Below are positions 17,273 through 26,877 of a stretch of 64,000 nt of DNA, piece after piece (the first letter of the stretch is position 1; each line of letters starts with the position of its first letter). This stretch comes from an uncultured Prevotellaceae bacterium (GTDB lineage Bacteria; Bacteroidota; Bacteroidia; Bacteroidales; Bacteroidaceae). A model generated the notes under the pieces. The model worked only from the letters and a program-made list of their open reading frames with translations, was not told where the DNA came from and did no database searches. Where the stretch lies: assembly GCA_947305005.1 (NCBI GenBank), contig CAMZCM010000002.1:186001-250000 (forward strand), in the 5' to 3' direction. The translations under genes and the position numbers were made by a program.

Positions 17273-17303
17273 CAAAGGTACGACAAATCATTTGAACTGC
17301 AAA
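17273..17303 (-). promoter_or_regulatory. Predicted ssrA promoter (TTTG-N19-TACCTTTG)
   Basis: Minus strand: TTTG at 17303-17300, 19-bp spacer, TACCTTTG at 17280-17273, with the tmRNA 5' end 27 bp downstream. One of the clearest matches to the Bacteroidota consensus in the window. Confidence 0.75.
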
Positions 17304-17397
17304 TTTTTTTGCATTCCTTTGCAATAAAATACGACAAAAATAGTTTTATAATTAAATAGTAATATGTTCGTGCGTAGGCACACCTGAGCCATAGGAA

Positions 17398-17508
17398 ATG
17401 ATTCAACAAACCACCTTCGATATTGAAATCACAGATGGTATGAGCGCGGTAGAACGAGGCTTCAAACGCCGTGTTGATGCTGTTGTTTTGTTGAGTTTCA
17501 TCGTCTGA
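17398..17508 (+). pseudogene. 36-codon frame resembling the start of a sugar transferase
   Basis: ATG at 17398 after AGGAA, stop at 17506-17508. The peptide begins MIQQTTFDIEITDGMSAVER and continues GFKRRVDAVVLLSFIV. The last part (basic residues, then VDAVVLLSF) looks like the first membrane helix of polyprenyl-phosphate sugar transferases (WcaJ/PssY type), but the catalytic part is missing and no frame continues it. It could be a 5' remnant of an initiating glycosyltransferase at the head of the exopolysaccharide locus, or a leader peptide. It ends 37 bp before the next gene. Confidence 0.35.
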
Positions 17509-17545
17509 AAAATAGATATTGAGTTAAATAGCAAATACATTCCAA

Positions 17546-20086
17546 ATGAAAAAGATAGTCTTCCCCTTTATCTTCTTTGCATTCGCAGCTATTGTACCTG
17601 CGGCCGCACAATCAATGTCTGACCAACAACTTATCCGCTATATTATGCAGGAAAAGGAAAAAGGTACGGATCAGAAAACAATAGTTTCCAATGTGATGCG
17701 TCGTGGTGTAACGGCAGATCAGTTGCAGCGTGTACGCAAAAAACTGGAGGCTGAACAGAAACAACTTGGCGCTTCCGACCTAACAGGACAGAAACAGCAA
17801 ACGACGAATCGCTTGAGGACGCGTAAGCAAATAGCCAACGACGAGCGTCAGAAGCGTGAGAACTACTTGCTTCGTTCTCAAGGTGAGGAACGTGACAATC
17901 TATATAAAACTTCGGCTCAGCGTAGAGCAGAATTGGATGAAGAAATGGGTTATTTCGATCTAGACTCTTTGGACTACTATAGTAAAATGAAGAAAGACAA
18001 AGAGGTCTATGGTCGAAGTATCTTCAATCAGGAGAATTTGTCTTTTGAGCCTAACCAGAACATGGCAACTCCGGAGGACTATCGTCTTGGTCCTGGTGAT
18101 GTCATTATCGTTGATATTTGGGGGGCCTCTCAGGAGACGTTCACAGAGACCGTATCGCCTGATGGAACCATCACGATTGAGGGTGTCGGCCCTATAAAGC
18201 TTGCAGGCCTTTCTGTAAACGCAGCTACTTCTCGGCTAAAATCTCGTCTCGGCGAATTCTATAGCGACTGCAGTGTTAGTCTCAGTGTCGGCGAGATGCG
18301 TTCTATCATTGTTCAAGTTCTGGGTGATGTCGTTATGCCTGGCACTTATACCCTTAGTAGCTTGTCTTCTGCTTTTAATGCTCTCTATGCCGCAGGAGGT
18401 GTCGGTGAGATAGGTACATTGCGTGACATTAAAGTGTATCGTGATGGTCACGTTGCCGCCCGAATTGACATTTATGATTATCTGACCAAGGGTGATAGTC
18501 GAGGTGATATTCGTCTGCAAGATAATGATGTCATTATTGTCGGAAATTACGAAAGTCTGGTGGAGGTGCGTGGTAAAGTTAAGCGTCCCATGTTCTATGA
18601 GATGAAAAAAACGGAGAGCGTGCAGCGTGTTATAGAACTTGCCGGTGGTTTCACTGGGGATGCTTACACGAAAAGCGTTCGTCTCGTTCGAAAGTCTGGT
18701 GAAGAATATTCTATCTACAACATTGAGGAGTTCGAGATGAATGGTTTCCTTTTGGCTGATGGAGACTCCATCTTTGTAGATAGCATTATGCCTCGATTCC
18801 GTAATATGGTAGAGGTACGTGGCGCTGTCAAGCATCCAGGCATGTTCCAGATGGATGGTAAGATTCAAAGTGTCCGTGAGCTGATCGCTTCTGCTGAAGG
18901 CTTGCGCGAGGATGCTTTTACTGAGCGCGCTGTTATGCACAGGGAAAAGGATGATCTCACTCTTGAAATGATAAGCATAGATCTTGAAGGGATTATGAAT
19001 GGTCGTGTTGCCGACATCGCATTGAAAAAGAACGACGTCCTTTTCATTCCTAGTAAAACAGAATTGCAAGGAGAACAGACTTTTCGTATCGGTGGTGAGG
19101 TCAATATCCCTGGTACTTATGTGTTTGCTGAAAATACAACGATCAAAGACCTTATCTTGCAAGCCGGAGGATTAACGCATGCTGCTTCAATGGCTAAGAT
19201 TGATGTGTTCCGTCGGAAATATGTTCCAGATGCTTTGCAAACGTCTATGGAGATGACTGAGGTTTTCACGTTTAATCTTGCTAATGGCTTTATTGTAGAG
19301 GATACCGCTTTCGTGCTTCAACCCTTTGATGAAGTGCAAGTGCGCAAGAGTCCGACCTATGTTGAGCAGCAGAATGTTCGCATAACGGGTGCTGTCAATT
19401 TCGAAGGCGAATTTGCTATGACCAACCGCAATTTCCGTTTAAGTGAACTTGTCAAGTTGGCCGGTGGCCTTTCAGAGGTAGCCTATTCCAAGGGCGCACG
19501 TCTCGTCCGACAGATGACTCTTGAGGAACGTGAACAGCGTGAAGCAGCTCTTCGCTCCTCACAGATAGCGCTTTATGAGCAGGCTCTTGAAAGTGATAAG
19601 GACTTTGATATGGCTCGTGCCGACTCGTTGCTTGACATGAAAATGAATCTTGGCAATAACTACAACGTAGCGATTAATCTTGACGAAGCAATTGCACATC
19701 CTGGTAGTTCTTATGATATCACCCTCCGTGCCAATGATCAGCTGATTGTGCCTCAGTATTCTAACACTGTGAAAATTTCTGGTGAGGTCATGTATCCGAT
19801 TTCTGTCAGTTATAAAGAAGGTGCCAGTCTTAATCATTATATTAATTCGGCTGGTGGTTATACAAAAAGAGCCAGTAAAGGACAGACCTATGCTATCTAT
19901 ATGAATGGATCGGTGGATAAATTGGGACGAAGTGCTGGCAGCAAACATATCGAACCTGGTTGTGAAATAGTCATCCCTACCAAGAAACAGAGGAATCGTA
20001 TGTCAACAGGTGAAGTGATGTCTATTACCAGCGGGACAGCATCCTTAGCTAGTGTAGTGGTAGCATTGATAAGCATACTGAAGTAG
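17546..20086 (+). CDS. Polysaccharide export protein with six SLBB repeats (Wza-like)
   Basis: An 846-residue outer-membrane/periplasmic export protein. Signal peptide 1-21 (ending PAAAQS), a charged helical region about 25-150, then the Poly_export domain starting YRLGPGDVIIVDIWG. At least six SLBB-type repeats follow, each with a G-x-V-x-x-P-G/M strand and an LAGG/AAGG turn: VQVLGDVVMPGTY, VEVRGKVKRPMFY, VEVRGAVKHPGMF, FRIGGEVNIPGTY, VRITGAVNFEGEF and VKISGEVMYPISV. The C-terminus has a hydrophobic helix (TSGTASLASVVVALISIL). It is far longer than E. coli Wza but typical of Bacteroidota capsule loci. It opens the locus and is followed by a Wzz-like gene. Confidence 0.92.
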   Translation: MKKIVFPFIFFAFAAIVPAAAQSMSDQQLIRYIMQEKEKGTDQKTIVSNVMRRGVTADQLQRVRKKLEAEQKQLGASDLTGQKQQTTNRLRTRKQIANDERQKRENYLLRSQGEERDNLYKTSAQRRAELDEEMGYFDLDSLDYYSKMKKDKEVYGRSIFNQENLSFEPNQNMATPEDYRLGPGDVIIVDIWGASQETFTETVSPDGTITIEGVGPIKLAGLSVNAATSRLKSRLGEFYSDCSVSLSVGEMRSIIVQVLGDVVMPGTYTLSSLSSAFNALYAAGGVGEIGTLRDIKVYRDGHVAARIDIYDYLTKGDSRGDIRLQDNDVIIVGNYESLVEVRGKVKRPMFYEMKKTESVQRVIELAGGFTGDAYTKSVRLVRKSGEEYSIYNIEEFEMNGFLLADGDSIFVDSIMPRFRNMVEVRGAVKHPGMFQMDGKIQSVRELIASAEGLREDAFTERAVMHREKDDLTLEMISIDLEGIMNGRVADIALKKNDVLFIPSKTELQGEQTFRIGGEVNIPGTYVFAENTTIKDLILQAGGLTHAASMAKIDVFRRKYVPDALQTSMEMTEVFTFNLANGFIVEDTAFVLQPFDEVQVRKSPTYVEQQNVRITGAVNFEGEFAMTNRNFRLSELVKLAGGLSEVAYSKGARLVRQMTLEEREQREAALRSSQIALYEQALESDKDFDMARADSLLDMKMNLGNNYNVAINLDEAIAHPGSSYDITLRANDQLIVPQYSNTVKISGEVMYPISVSYKEGASLNHYINSAGGYTKRASKGQTYAIYMNGSVDKLGRSAGSKHIEPGCEIVIPTKKQRNRMSTGEVMSITSGTASLASVVVALISILK

Positions 20087-20129
20087 TGTGCAAAGAAGTA
20101 TATATTTAATGTGATAATATTGTGACACA

Positions 20130-21182
20130 ATGGATCATAACGAACAGCACACCATAGATCTCAGCAAAGTCGTTCGCACACTTTGGGATAATCGGAAACG
20201 TTTCTATAAGATATGGATATGGACTTTTATCCTTTCTTGTATTTGGATCCTGCCTCAGCCTCGCTATTATTCTTGTGAAGTAAAGTTGGCTCCCGAGATG
20301 AATGGTGAAGATGTGGGAGGTGGCCTTTCTTCTATCGCTTCCTCCTTCGGCTTCAACATCGGAGGCATGGGAGGGATGGACGCCATCTATCCTGAATTGT
20401 ATCCCGACCTATTTGAAAGCCCAGAGTTTATCGTAGGACTTTACAATATTCAGGTCACGACCAAGAAAGGTGATGTCTCTACAGACTATTTCACTTACAT
20501 GAAGAATCATCAGCAGAGTAATCCCCTTACCTTGCCGTATCGCTGGACGATGAAGAAGATAAAAGGCTTTTTTGAAGAAGAGGACACGATTTTCAACGGT
20601 AATGGAGTCGCAGGCATCAATTCATTTCAGATGAGTAAAAAAGACTATGATTTGATGAATACGGTTATTGAGAAAATCAGCTGTTCCATAGACAAAAAGA
20701 CCAGCGTAATATCCATCAAAGTCTTGGATCAGGATCCGCTTGTCTGTGCTACGATGACCGACAGTGTAAAGAACCATTTGCAAGATTTCATTATTCGTTA
20801 CCGAACTAGCAAGGCGCATGAGGACGTAGCCCACTATCAGCAGATGCGTGACAGTGCAGAACTGGAGTATGACAAGGCTATGGAGGCATATAGTTCTTAT
20901 TGTGATACTCATAAGAATGCAATCCTTCAAAGTTATCAGAGTGAGCGTGATAAACTTGAGAGTGAATTGGCCATCAAGCAGAATTCCTTGACTGCAATGG
21001 AGACTCAGTTGCAAGCTACAAAGGTGAAGCTACAGGAGAAAACGCCTGCCTTCACGACTTTGAAAAGTGCTACAGTGCCCGTCAAACCTGCTGGACCGAA
21101 GCGAATGTTGTTCGTACTGGGTATGCTAATTTTGGCCACAACGATAAAGGGCTATCTCATTATCAAGCAATTCATTATATAG
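20130..21182 (+). CDS. Wzz-type chain-length determinant protein
   Basis: A 350-residue inner-membrane protein with helices near residues 27-43 (IWIWTFILSCIWIL) and 322-345 (MLFVLGMLILATTIKGYLII), and a periplasmic coiled-coil core (about 215-315). The Pro-rich segment VPVKPAGPKR before the last helix is the Wzz/GumC signature. It has no C-terminal kinase domain, unlike the Wzc homologue at 31239-33695. It would act with the upstream SLBB protein to set polymer length and connect the export pore. Confidence 0.88.
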   Translation: MDHNEQHTIDLSKVVRTLWDNRKRFYKIWIWTFILSCIWILPQPRYYSCEVKLAPEMNGEDVGGGLSSIASSFGFNIGGMGGMDAIYPELYPDLFESPEFIVGLYNIQVTTKKGDVSTDYFTYMKNHQQSNPLTLPYRWTMKKIKGFFEEEDTIFNGNGVAGINSFQMSKKDYDLMNTVIEKISCSIDKKTSVISIKVLDQDPLVCATMTDSVKNHLQDFIIRYRTSKAHEDVAHYQQMRDSAELEYDKAMEAYSSYCDTHKNAILQSYQSERDKLESELAIKQNSLTAMETQLQATKVKLQEKTPAFTTLKSATVPVKPAGPKRMLFVLGMLILATTIKGYLIIKQFII

Positions 21183-21208
21183 CATTCTTTTTATTCCCAA
21201 GACAGTAG

Positions 21209-22657
21209 ATGAGCAAAGACTCCCTGAGAAATAAGACTTTCCATGGAATGAAATGGGGTTTGTTGGATAATCTTGCAAACTCGGGAATCATTTTTCTTGT
21301 AGGTCTTGTGCTGGCTCGGATGCTTTCGCCCACGGAATTCGGTATTATAGGAATCATAACCATCTTTATTAACCTTTCAGTAGTTATTATTGACGGAGGT
21401 TTTGCAACAGCTCTCATACGCAAACCTGATGCGACTCAGGAAGACTATAATACCGTTTTTCATGTTAACATTTTCGTTGCCGTTCTCCTGATTCTGTTGC
21501 TTTGCCTTGGTGCAGCTCCTATTGCAGATTTCTTCAATCAGCCCTTACTGGCTTACGTACTTCCAGTCATGAGCATCATGCTCTTGTTCAATGCTGGTAG
21601 TATGATACAGAAAACCATACTCGTTAAGCAACTTGATTTTAAGTCTCAAGCTTGTGTCTCGCTCGTAAGTTCCTTAAGCAGTGGCGCTGTTGGCATTGTA
21701 GCAGCATACAAGGGGTATGGCGTGTGGGCACTTGCAGCTCAGCAGATATCCCGTCAGTTCATCATGATGATAGGCTTGTGGATTGCCAATCATTGGCTAC
21801 CAGCTTTTCGTTTCTCTGTGAAAAGTTTCAAAGAACTATTCGGATTCGGTGCGAAATTGCTGGCAGCCAATGTCATTAATTCTCTTTACAAGGATATGTT
21901 CCTTGCTGTCATTGGTAAAATGTACACGGCTCGTGACCTCGGTTATTATAATCGAGCAGATCAGTTCAATATGATTTTCAGCAATAATTTCGGGCAGATA
22001 GTCCAGAAAGTATCGCTGTCCTCACTCAGTCAGGTGCAAAATGAAGATGAACGTCTTAGGAATGCTTATCGTAAGTTGTTGCGTTACACTGGTCTTTTCT
22101 CTTTTGCGGCTGTGTTTGGACTGGCCGCCATTGCAAAGCCTCTCATCGTAACGCTAATTGGTGAAAAATGGCTTCCGTCAGTCTATCTGTTGCAAGTGAT
22201 GAGCCTGTATGCTGCCATCTATCCTTTACAGCAACTTAACCTCAACATCTTGAATGTGAAAAAGCGGAGTGACCGTTTTCTGAGGCTTGAGATTATTAAG
22301 AAGTTTTTGTTTATTCCGGTGATTGCCGTAGGCTTTTTCTATGAATTGTACTATATGATATGGGCTGCTGTAGTGTATTATTATATAGAGTTCTTCATTA
22401 ACGGATGGTATTCATTTGCACTTACGGGCTATGGAACATGGCAACAAGTGAAAGATCTCTATCCCATATACATCGTGTCTCTCTCAGTGTCAGTTGCGGT
22501 CTGGACTTTTACATTTACCGATTTATCTTATTTGCCGATGATGTTATTGCAGGTGATAGTGGCCGTTATATTGTATGTCGTAATTTATGCTATGATGGGC
22601 TTGCCAGAGTATATGGAAATCAAGGAAGCCTGTCTTAACAAATGGAAGCGCAAATGA
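21209..22657 (+). CDS. Lipopolysaccharide/exopolysaccharide flippase (Wzx/MOP superfamily)
   Basis: A 482-residue polytopic membrane protein with about 12-14 helices. The N-terminus GMKWGLLDNLANSGIIFLVGLVLARMLSPTEFG matches the polysaccharide-synthase/WzxC group of the MOP exporter superfamily. It would flip undecaprenyl-linked repeat units to the periplasm. It lies 26 bp after the Wzz gene and overlaps the polymerase start by 4 bp (ATGA). Confidence 0.92.
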   Translation: MSKDSLRNKTFHGMKWGLLDNLANSGIIFLVGLVLARMLSPTEFGIIGIITIFINLSVVIIDGGFATALIRKPDATQEDYNTVFHVNIFVAVLLILLLCLGAAPIADFFNQPLLAYVLPVMSIMLLFNAGSMIQKTILVKQLDFKSQACVSLVSSLSSGAVGIVAAYKGYGVWALAAQQISRQFIMMIGLWIANHWLPAFRFSVKSFKELFGFGAKLLAANVINSLYKDMFLAVIGKMYTARDLGYYNRADQFNMIFSNNFGQIVQKVSLSSLSQVQNEDERLRNAYRKLLRYTGLFSFAAVFGLAAIAKPLIVTLIGEKWLPSVYLLQVMSLYAAIYPLQQLNLNILNVKKRSDRFLRLEIIKKFLFIPVIAVGFFYELYYMIWAAVVYYYIEFFINGWYSFALTGYGTWQQVKDLYPIYIVSLSVSVAVWTFTFTDLSYLPMMLLQVIVAVILYVVIYAMMGLPEYMEIKEACLNKWKRK

Positions 22658-23868
22658 AAAAAGGCAGTTACATATATGACTTCATCCTTTTTTTACTGAT
22701 TGCCTTGCTTGTTTTCGGAATGGTTGGCAATGGTGCGCAGCCTGTGCGACTGTTCATCATCGCCCTCTCTCCTTTGATGCTAACAGATGCATTCATGCGT
22801 CAGCATAGGAGTGTATATTATTATCGTTATGAATGTTTCTTTTTGCTGTTTTGGTTCTTGTGGGCATTAGCTTTCTTCTATAAAGCGGTTGATGAGGTAG
22901 AGAGTATCAAGAATATGATCTATTTGGCTGTGCATATCTTGGGATTCCTCGAGATTCTATGGGCTGCCAATAAGGCTCGGAATCCCCAACAGTCAATTAA
23001 ATACGGGTGGTTGGCTTTTATCCTTTTGTCCATTCCTGTAGCGGCATACGAGTTCTTGACAGACTTCCATTTGAGTATGTCATATCAGGATACTGGTAAT
23101 ATGTTGTATGTCAATGGCGTCCATATCGCACGTCCCTTTGCCTCCGTAACCTTTGGAAACTTGAATAGTTATAATACGGTGTTGTGTTGGGCATTGCCGA
23201 GCCTATTCATGTGCAACCTGTATCCTCGTAGCAAGTGGGAGCAGACTTTGGGATTTGTGTTGATGGCCTTGACCGCTCTAATTATCATTGCCAATGCCTC
23301 TCGTGGTGCCATTTTGTGTTTGGCTTTAATGTTGGCAACTTACATGTATGCCTATTACAAGTTTGGTCGCAATCGCTATTTGTTGATTGTTGTCCTTGCC
23401 TTGGCAATTGCAGCATTAGTGTATTATCTTGGAGAACTCTTTTTACTGATTATAGAAAGATTTTCTGATCAGGGAATGGGCGATGATGGACGCACGGAGA
23501 ATCTTGTCAAGGGTTTTCAGGCCTTCTTTGATAGCTATGGACTGGGTATTGGTATAGGAAACTATGCGCCAGTGATGGGTGACGTGTATCGTGTAGAGTT
23601 TGCGGCTCCCCACAATCTTTTCCTTGAAGTGCTAGTCTGTTTTGGTCTGCCTATAGCCATAGGCTTTTTAGGTATGTTTGCACGTCTCGCTCGTATAGGC
23701 TTTCGCCAGGGAACACCATTTAACCGAAACATGTTGTTGTTCTGTCTGACAGCCACTCTGTTTGCTGGAATCGTAGATAGTAATTATCTCATGAAAGTTC
23801 CCACATGGATGTTTATGGCATCTGCTTATATATATGTAGATTCTCGATATAATCATAGTCCCCTGTGA
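22654..23868 (+). CDS. O-antigen polymerase-like membrane protein (Wzy-like)
   Basis: A 404-residue protein with about 10-12 predicted membrane helices and the Wzy/O-antigen ligase pattern: NASRGAILCLALML in one helix pair and a periplasmic loop with FGNLNSYNT and HNLFLEVLVCFGLP. I chose ATG 22654 because it overlaps the upstream stop as ATGA, a usual coupling signal; an in-frame ATG at 22642 is possible. Wzy proteins diverge fast, so the polymerase role rests on topology, the ligase-like motif and the position between the flippase and glycosyltransferases. Confidence 0.82.
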   Translation: MKKGSYIYDFILFLLIALLVFGMVGNGAQPVRLFIIALSPLMLTDAFMRQHRSVYYYRYECFFLLFWFLWALAFFYKAVDEVESIKNMIYLAVHILGFLEILWAANKARNPQQSIKYGWLAFILLSIPVAAYEFLTDFHLSMSYQDTGNMLYVNGVHIARPFASVTFGNLNSYNTVLCWALPSLFMCNLYPRSKWEQTLGFVLMALTALIIIANASRGAILCLALMLATYMYAYYKFGRNRYLLIVVLALAIAALVYYLGELFLLIIERFSDQGMGDDGRTENLVKGFQAFFDSYGLGIGIGNYAPVMGDVYRVEFAAPHNLFLEVLVCFGLPIAIGFLGMFARLARIGFRQGTPFNRNMLLFCLTATLFAGIVDSNYLMKVPTWMFMASAYIYVDSRYNHSPL

Positions 23869-23881
23869 ATATAGAGCGCTT

Positions 23882-24784
23882 ATGATAAATGTGTTGGATT
23901 TCTTTGTCAAGGCCTATGCAAAATTGCATAACTATCCTGGAGTTCCTGTCAGGGTATTGACTCCATTCCGCATCATGGTACGGTATGGGGCAAAAACTTT
24001 TTTGCCTGGCTATTTGGCTAAGCCCGAGCTTACAGAGTCGAAGAAAAAGGTTGGGATAACCGTTTCGTTCACCTCTTTTCCTGCTCGCATTGATAATGTT
24101 TGGCAGATCGTAGAATGTATGCTACGTCAAACGTATCAGCCTGAAAAGATATTGTTGTGGCTCTCCAAAGAGCAATTTCCAACGCCAGACAGTATTCCCC
24201 AGTCGCTTCGAGATAGGGAAGGTGAGAGATTCCAGATTCGCATGGTTGAGGGGGATATACGTTCGCATAAGAAGTATTATTACGTATCAAAAGAACTTCC
24301 CGATTCGCTCGTTTTTCTCATTGATGACGATATTTACTATGAAACACATCTCATTGAGCGGGTAATGAGTGCATACAAAGAGCATCCTGAAGCCGTGATA
24401 TGCAATTATGGATATCACATTGGGCGCAATGAGGATGGGAGTTTGAAACCCTACAAACAATGGATTCACGAGTGTCATTATTCTACATCGGATGATCTTT
24501 TCTTTGGCTCTGGAGGCGGCACGCTATTTCGACCTTCTGAATTATATTCTGATTTGACTGATATTGACAAGGCGCGGAAGCTATGCCCAATGGCTGATGA
24601 TATTTGGTTGAATGCAATGGTCCGGTTGGCTGGAAAAAAGATAGTACTACTCCAGAATGGGGGAGATGTTTTGTCTGTGTATAATCCAAATAACGTGGAA
24701 CTATTTCGCCAGAACAAAATGGAATCCCAAAACGATGGTCAGATAAAGGCCGTCAATGATTATTACCAGCGACAGCTGTTTTAA
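23882..24784 (+). CDS. Glycosyltransferase, GT-A-like
   Basis: A 300-residue protein. GITVSFTSFPARIDNVWQIV, then VECMLRQTYQPEKILLWLS, then LVFLIDDDIYYETHLI, resembles the nucleotide-sugar core of GT-A enzymes with a DDD metal-binding motif (about 144-146). The later MADDIWLNAMVRLAGKK may carry the catalytic base. No membrane segment is evident. It is in the exopolysaccharide operon, so it likely adds a sugar to the lipid-linked repeat unit; donor and acceptor are unknown. Start ATG is 13 bp after the polymerase stop. Confidence 0.78.
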   Translation: MINVLDFFVKAYAKLHNYPGVPVRVLTPFRIMVRYGAKTFLPGYLAKPELTESKKKVGITVSFTSFPARIDNVWQIVECMLRQTYQPEKILLWLSKEQFPTPDSIPQSLRDREGERFQIRMVEGDIRSHKKYYYVSKELPDSLVFLIDDDIYYETHLIERVMSAYKEHPEAVICNYGYHIGRNEDGSLKPYKQWIHECHYSTSDDLFFGSGGGTLFRPSELYSDLTDIDKARKLCPMADDIWLNAMVRLAGKKIVLLQNGGDVLSVYNPNNVELFRQNKMESQNDGQIKAVNDYYQRQLF

Positions 24785-24799
24785 ATATCAAGTATTTCT

Positions 24800-25582
24800 A
24801 TGAAAATCAGTGTCATCATACCTTCATATCATCCTCAACAACATACATTTGAGTGTCTGGAGAGTCTCAAGCGACAGACCCTTGCATCTGATTTGTTTGA
24901 GGTCCTGATTGTCTTGAATGGTGAGCGTGAGCCTTATGAAGAATTCTTTCAGTCGGCAATGCCTTCTAACGGACGCCTGCTTTATTCCCCTGTCGCTTCT
25001 GCTTGTTCATCGCGGAATATGGGGCTAGACAATGCTAGAGGGGAGTACATCTGTTTCATTGATGATGACGATCCAGTATCTCCGACCTATCTTGAAGATC
25101 TTTTATGTGTGGCTCGTCCTAATGTCATAGCAGCCAGTAACTGTCTTTCCATCTTTGATGATGGTCATACTGAACAGAATGTCTATTCGCAGGAATATGA
25201 ACGTTGTGCTGGCCGTGGGGTACAACCTTTTATTCGCCCGAAGAAGATATTCTCTGTTCCTTGGATGAAGTTAATACATCGCGATATTATTGACACACGC
25301 CGTTTCAATGACGGTTTTCCCAGCGGACAGGATGCTTTATTGATGTTTGAGATTTCTGACAGGATGGATAAAGTACAGTTCACATCTTCCGATGCGATTT
25401 ATTATTGGCGTCAACGAAATCAGAGTCTTCATCGAATGAGTGACCTGAAACGTATCTCAAAATATAGCCGTTTGGCGTGGGCCTATACTCGCCTGTTTTT
25501 TGCTCATCCCTGCAAATATAATTTTTATTTCTATTTGACTCGCGTACTGGCATCGTGCCATGCCATATTGGCGCGGAAATAA
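24800..25582 (+). CDS. Glycosyltransferase family 2 protein
   Basis: A 260-residue GT2 enzyme. The start ISVIIPSYHPQQHTFECLES and LKRQTL, the SRNMGLDNARGEYICFID segment with DDDD (about 84-87) and the later SGQDALLMFEIS with an Asp near the expected catalytic base are typical. It is cytoplasmic or membrane-associated. It overlaps the longest upstream-extended frame of the next gene, whose real start is 28 bp after this stop. Confidence 0.88.
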   Translation: MKISVIIPSYHPQQHTFECLESLKRQTLASDLFEVLIVLNGEREPYEEFFQSAMPSNGRLLYSPVASACSSRNMGLDNARGEYICFIDDDDPVSPTYLEDLLCVARPNVIAASNCLSIFDDGHTEQNVYSQEYERCAGRGVQPFIRPKKIFSVPWMKLIHRDIIDTRRFNDGFPSGQDALLMFEISDRMDKVQFTSSDAIYYWRQRNQSLHRMSDLKRISKYSRLAWAYTRLFFAHPCKYNFYFYLTRVLASCHAILARK

Positions 25583-25610
25583 TTGTTCGAATCATTTAAC
25601 AAATGAGCCT

Positions 25611-26780
25611 ATGAAAATATGTATCCTTACTCCTCGATTTCCTTATCCACAGTATGGTGGTGATGTACTTCGTATCAACGAAATAGCGCGTTACCTGAAA
25701 TCCAAGGGGCATACGTTGGTGCTTGTTTCGTTATCTGACGATGCTACTCCTGATCTGGAAACGGCTGAAAAGTTGTACGACAAGGTCTATTTCGTACGGC
25801 GCAAGAAGTTACAGTCCTATCTCAATGCATTGCTTTTCTTTGTTCAGCGTAAGCCTATGCAATGTGGATATTATGCTTCTGCTGATTATGAGAAGCTCTT
25901 GCGTCAGGTGATTGCCGATGAACAACCAGATCTGTACATTTCTCATTTGTTGCGAATGGCTCCTTATCTCGAACGCCTTGGGCTTCAGCGTCATTCAATC
26001 ATAGAGATGACCGATGCACTTTCGCGAACATATGCCATGTCGCTCAATGCTAAAAAAGGTGGGCTGTTGAAGTTTGTTTATCATTTTGAGCAGCGACTTA
26101 TGGCCCAATATGAGCAGTATGTTATACGTACATTTCCTAAGACCGTGCTTGTGTCGGAAAGTGACGAGGCTTTTCTGCGTGAGCGGGGTTGTGAGGATGC
26201 TACGTCGCTTTATACTTATACCAATGGTGTACATTGTGTCGATAAAATATCAGAAGATTATGATGCCACTCGAATCAGTTTTGTTGGCAATATGCGAACC
26301 TTGCAGAATCAGGATGCGGTTTTGTATTTCGTTCATGACATATACCCGAAGATTAAGAAGGTCTTACCGGATGTGAAATTCCATATCGTAGGTTCGTTGC
26401 CCCCTCCGTCAATTCAAACTTTGGTTTCTGATGATATCTTTGTCACAGGTTTTGTAGATGACATCGAGGCTGAAATCCAGAAGTCAGCTCTCATTGTAGC
26501 TCCTGTCCGTGTAGCTGCTGGTATTCAGAACAAGGTCTTGCAGGCTATGGCCTGTGGTGTTCCAGTTGTCCTTTCGGATCTATTATGTCCTGCTATTCCC
26601 CAGTTACAGGACGGCGTGAATTGTGCCGTCGCACATACTGAAGAAGATTTCTCAGCAGCGTGCATCAAGTTGTTGCAGGATAAGCAATACAGGAACGATA
26701 TGGCAAAATGTGGTTATGATATGGTCATACGGCATTACTCTTGGGATGAAAAGCTGAGTGGCTACGAATCTCTGAGATGA
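25611..26780 (+). CDS. Glycosyltransferase family 4 / GT-B protein
   Basis: A 389-residue GT-B enzyme. I chose ATG 25611 because MKICILTPRFPYPQYGGDVL is the usual N-terminal strand-loop; the longer frame overlaps the GT2 gene. The C-terminal donor-binding half shows ISFVGNMRTLQNQDAV, VKFHIVGSLPP, IFVTGFVDDIEAEIQ, and the AAGIQNKVLQAMACGVPVV segment with the E/K-type nucleotide-sugar contact region. It resembles PEP-CTERM/XrtA-associated Stp1-like sugar transferases. It completes the three-glycosyltransferase set of this locus. Confidence 0.88.
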   Translation: MKICILTPRFPYPQYGGDVLRINEIARYLKSKGHTLVLVSLSDDATPDLETAEKLYDKVYFVRRKKLQSYLNALLFFVQRKPMQCGYYASADYEKLLRQVIADEQPDLYISHLLRMAPYLERLGLQRHSIIEMTDALSRTYAMSLNAKKGGLLKFVYHFEQRLMAQYEQYVIRTFPKTVLVSESDEAFLRERGCEDATSLYTYTNGVHCVDKISEDYDATRISFVGNMRTLQNQDAVLYFVHDIYPKIKKVLPDVKFHIVGSLPPPSIQTLVSDDIFVTGFVDDIEAEIQKSALIVAPVRVAAGIQNKVLQAMACGVPVVLSDLLCPAIPQLQDGVNCAVAHTEEDFSAACIKLLQDKQYRNDMAKCGYDMVIRHYSWDEKLSGYESLR

Positions 26781-26847
26781 TTTTGTAGAAAAAGAGATTA
26801 ATAAAGGGGCTCATCATAATAAATCGGTCATTTGTGCGTTATATATA

Positions 26848-26861
26848 ATATAACGTTATAT
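26848..26861. repeat. 14-bp perfect palindrome before the WecA-like gene
   Basis: ATATAACGTTATAT, 16 bp before the ATG. CGTTATAT also occurs at 26837-26844. Possible operator or simple AT-rich repeat. Confidence 0.55.
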
Positions 26862-26877
26862 CCACGTTGACCGAGAG

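Noticed and set aside
16779-17295. Small plus-strand frames across the ssrA region
   Set aside because: They lie across and antisense to the tmRNA, whose acceptor stem, T-arm, tag and promoter are all visible.
18236-19162. 308-codon minus-strand frame inside the SLBB export gene
   Set aside because: Antisense to a well-supported gene, low-complexity composition (Thr/Ile/Asn), no motif.
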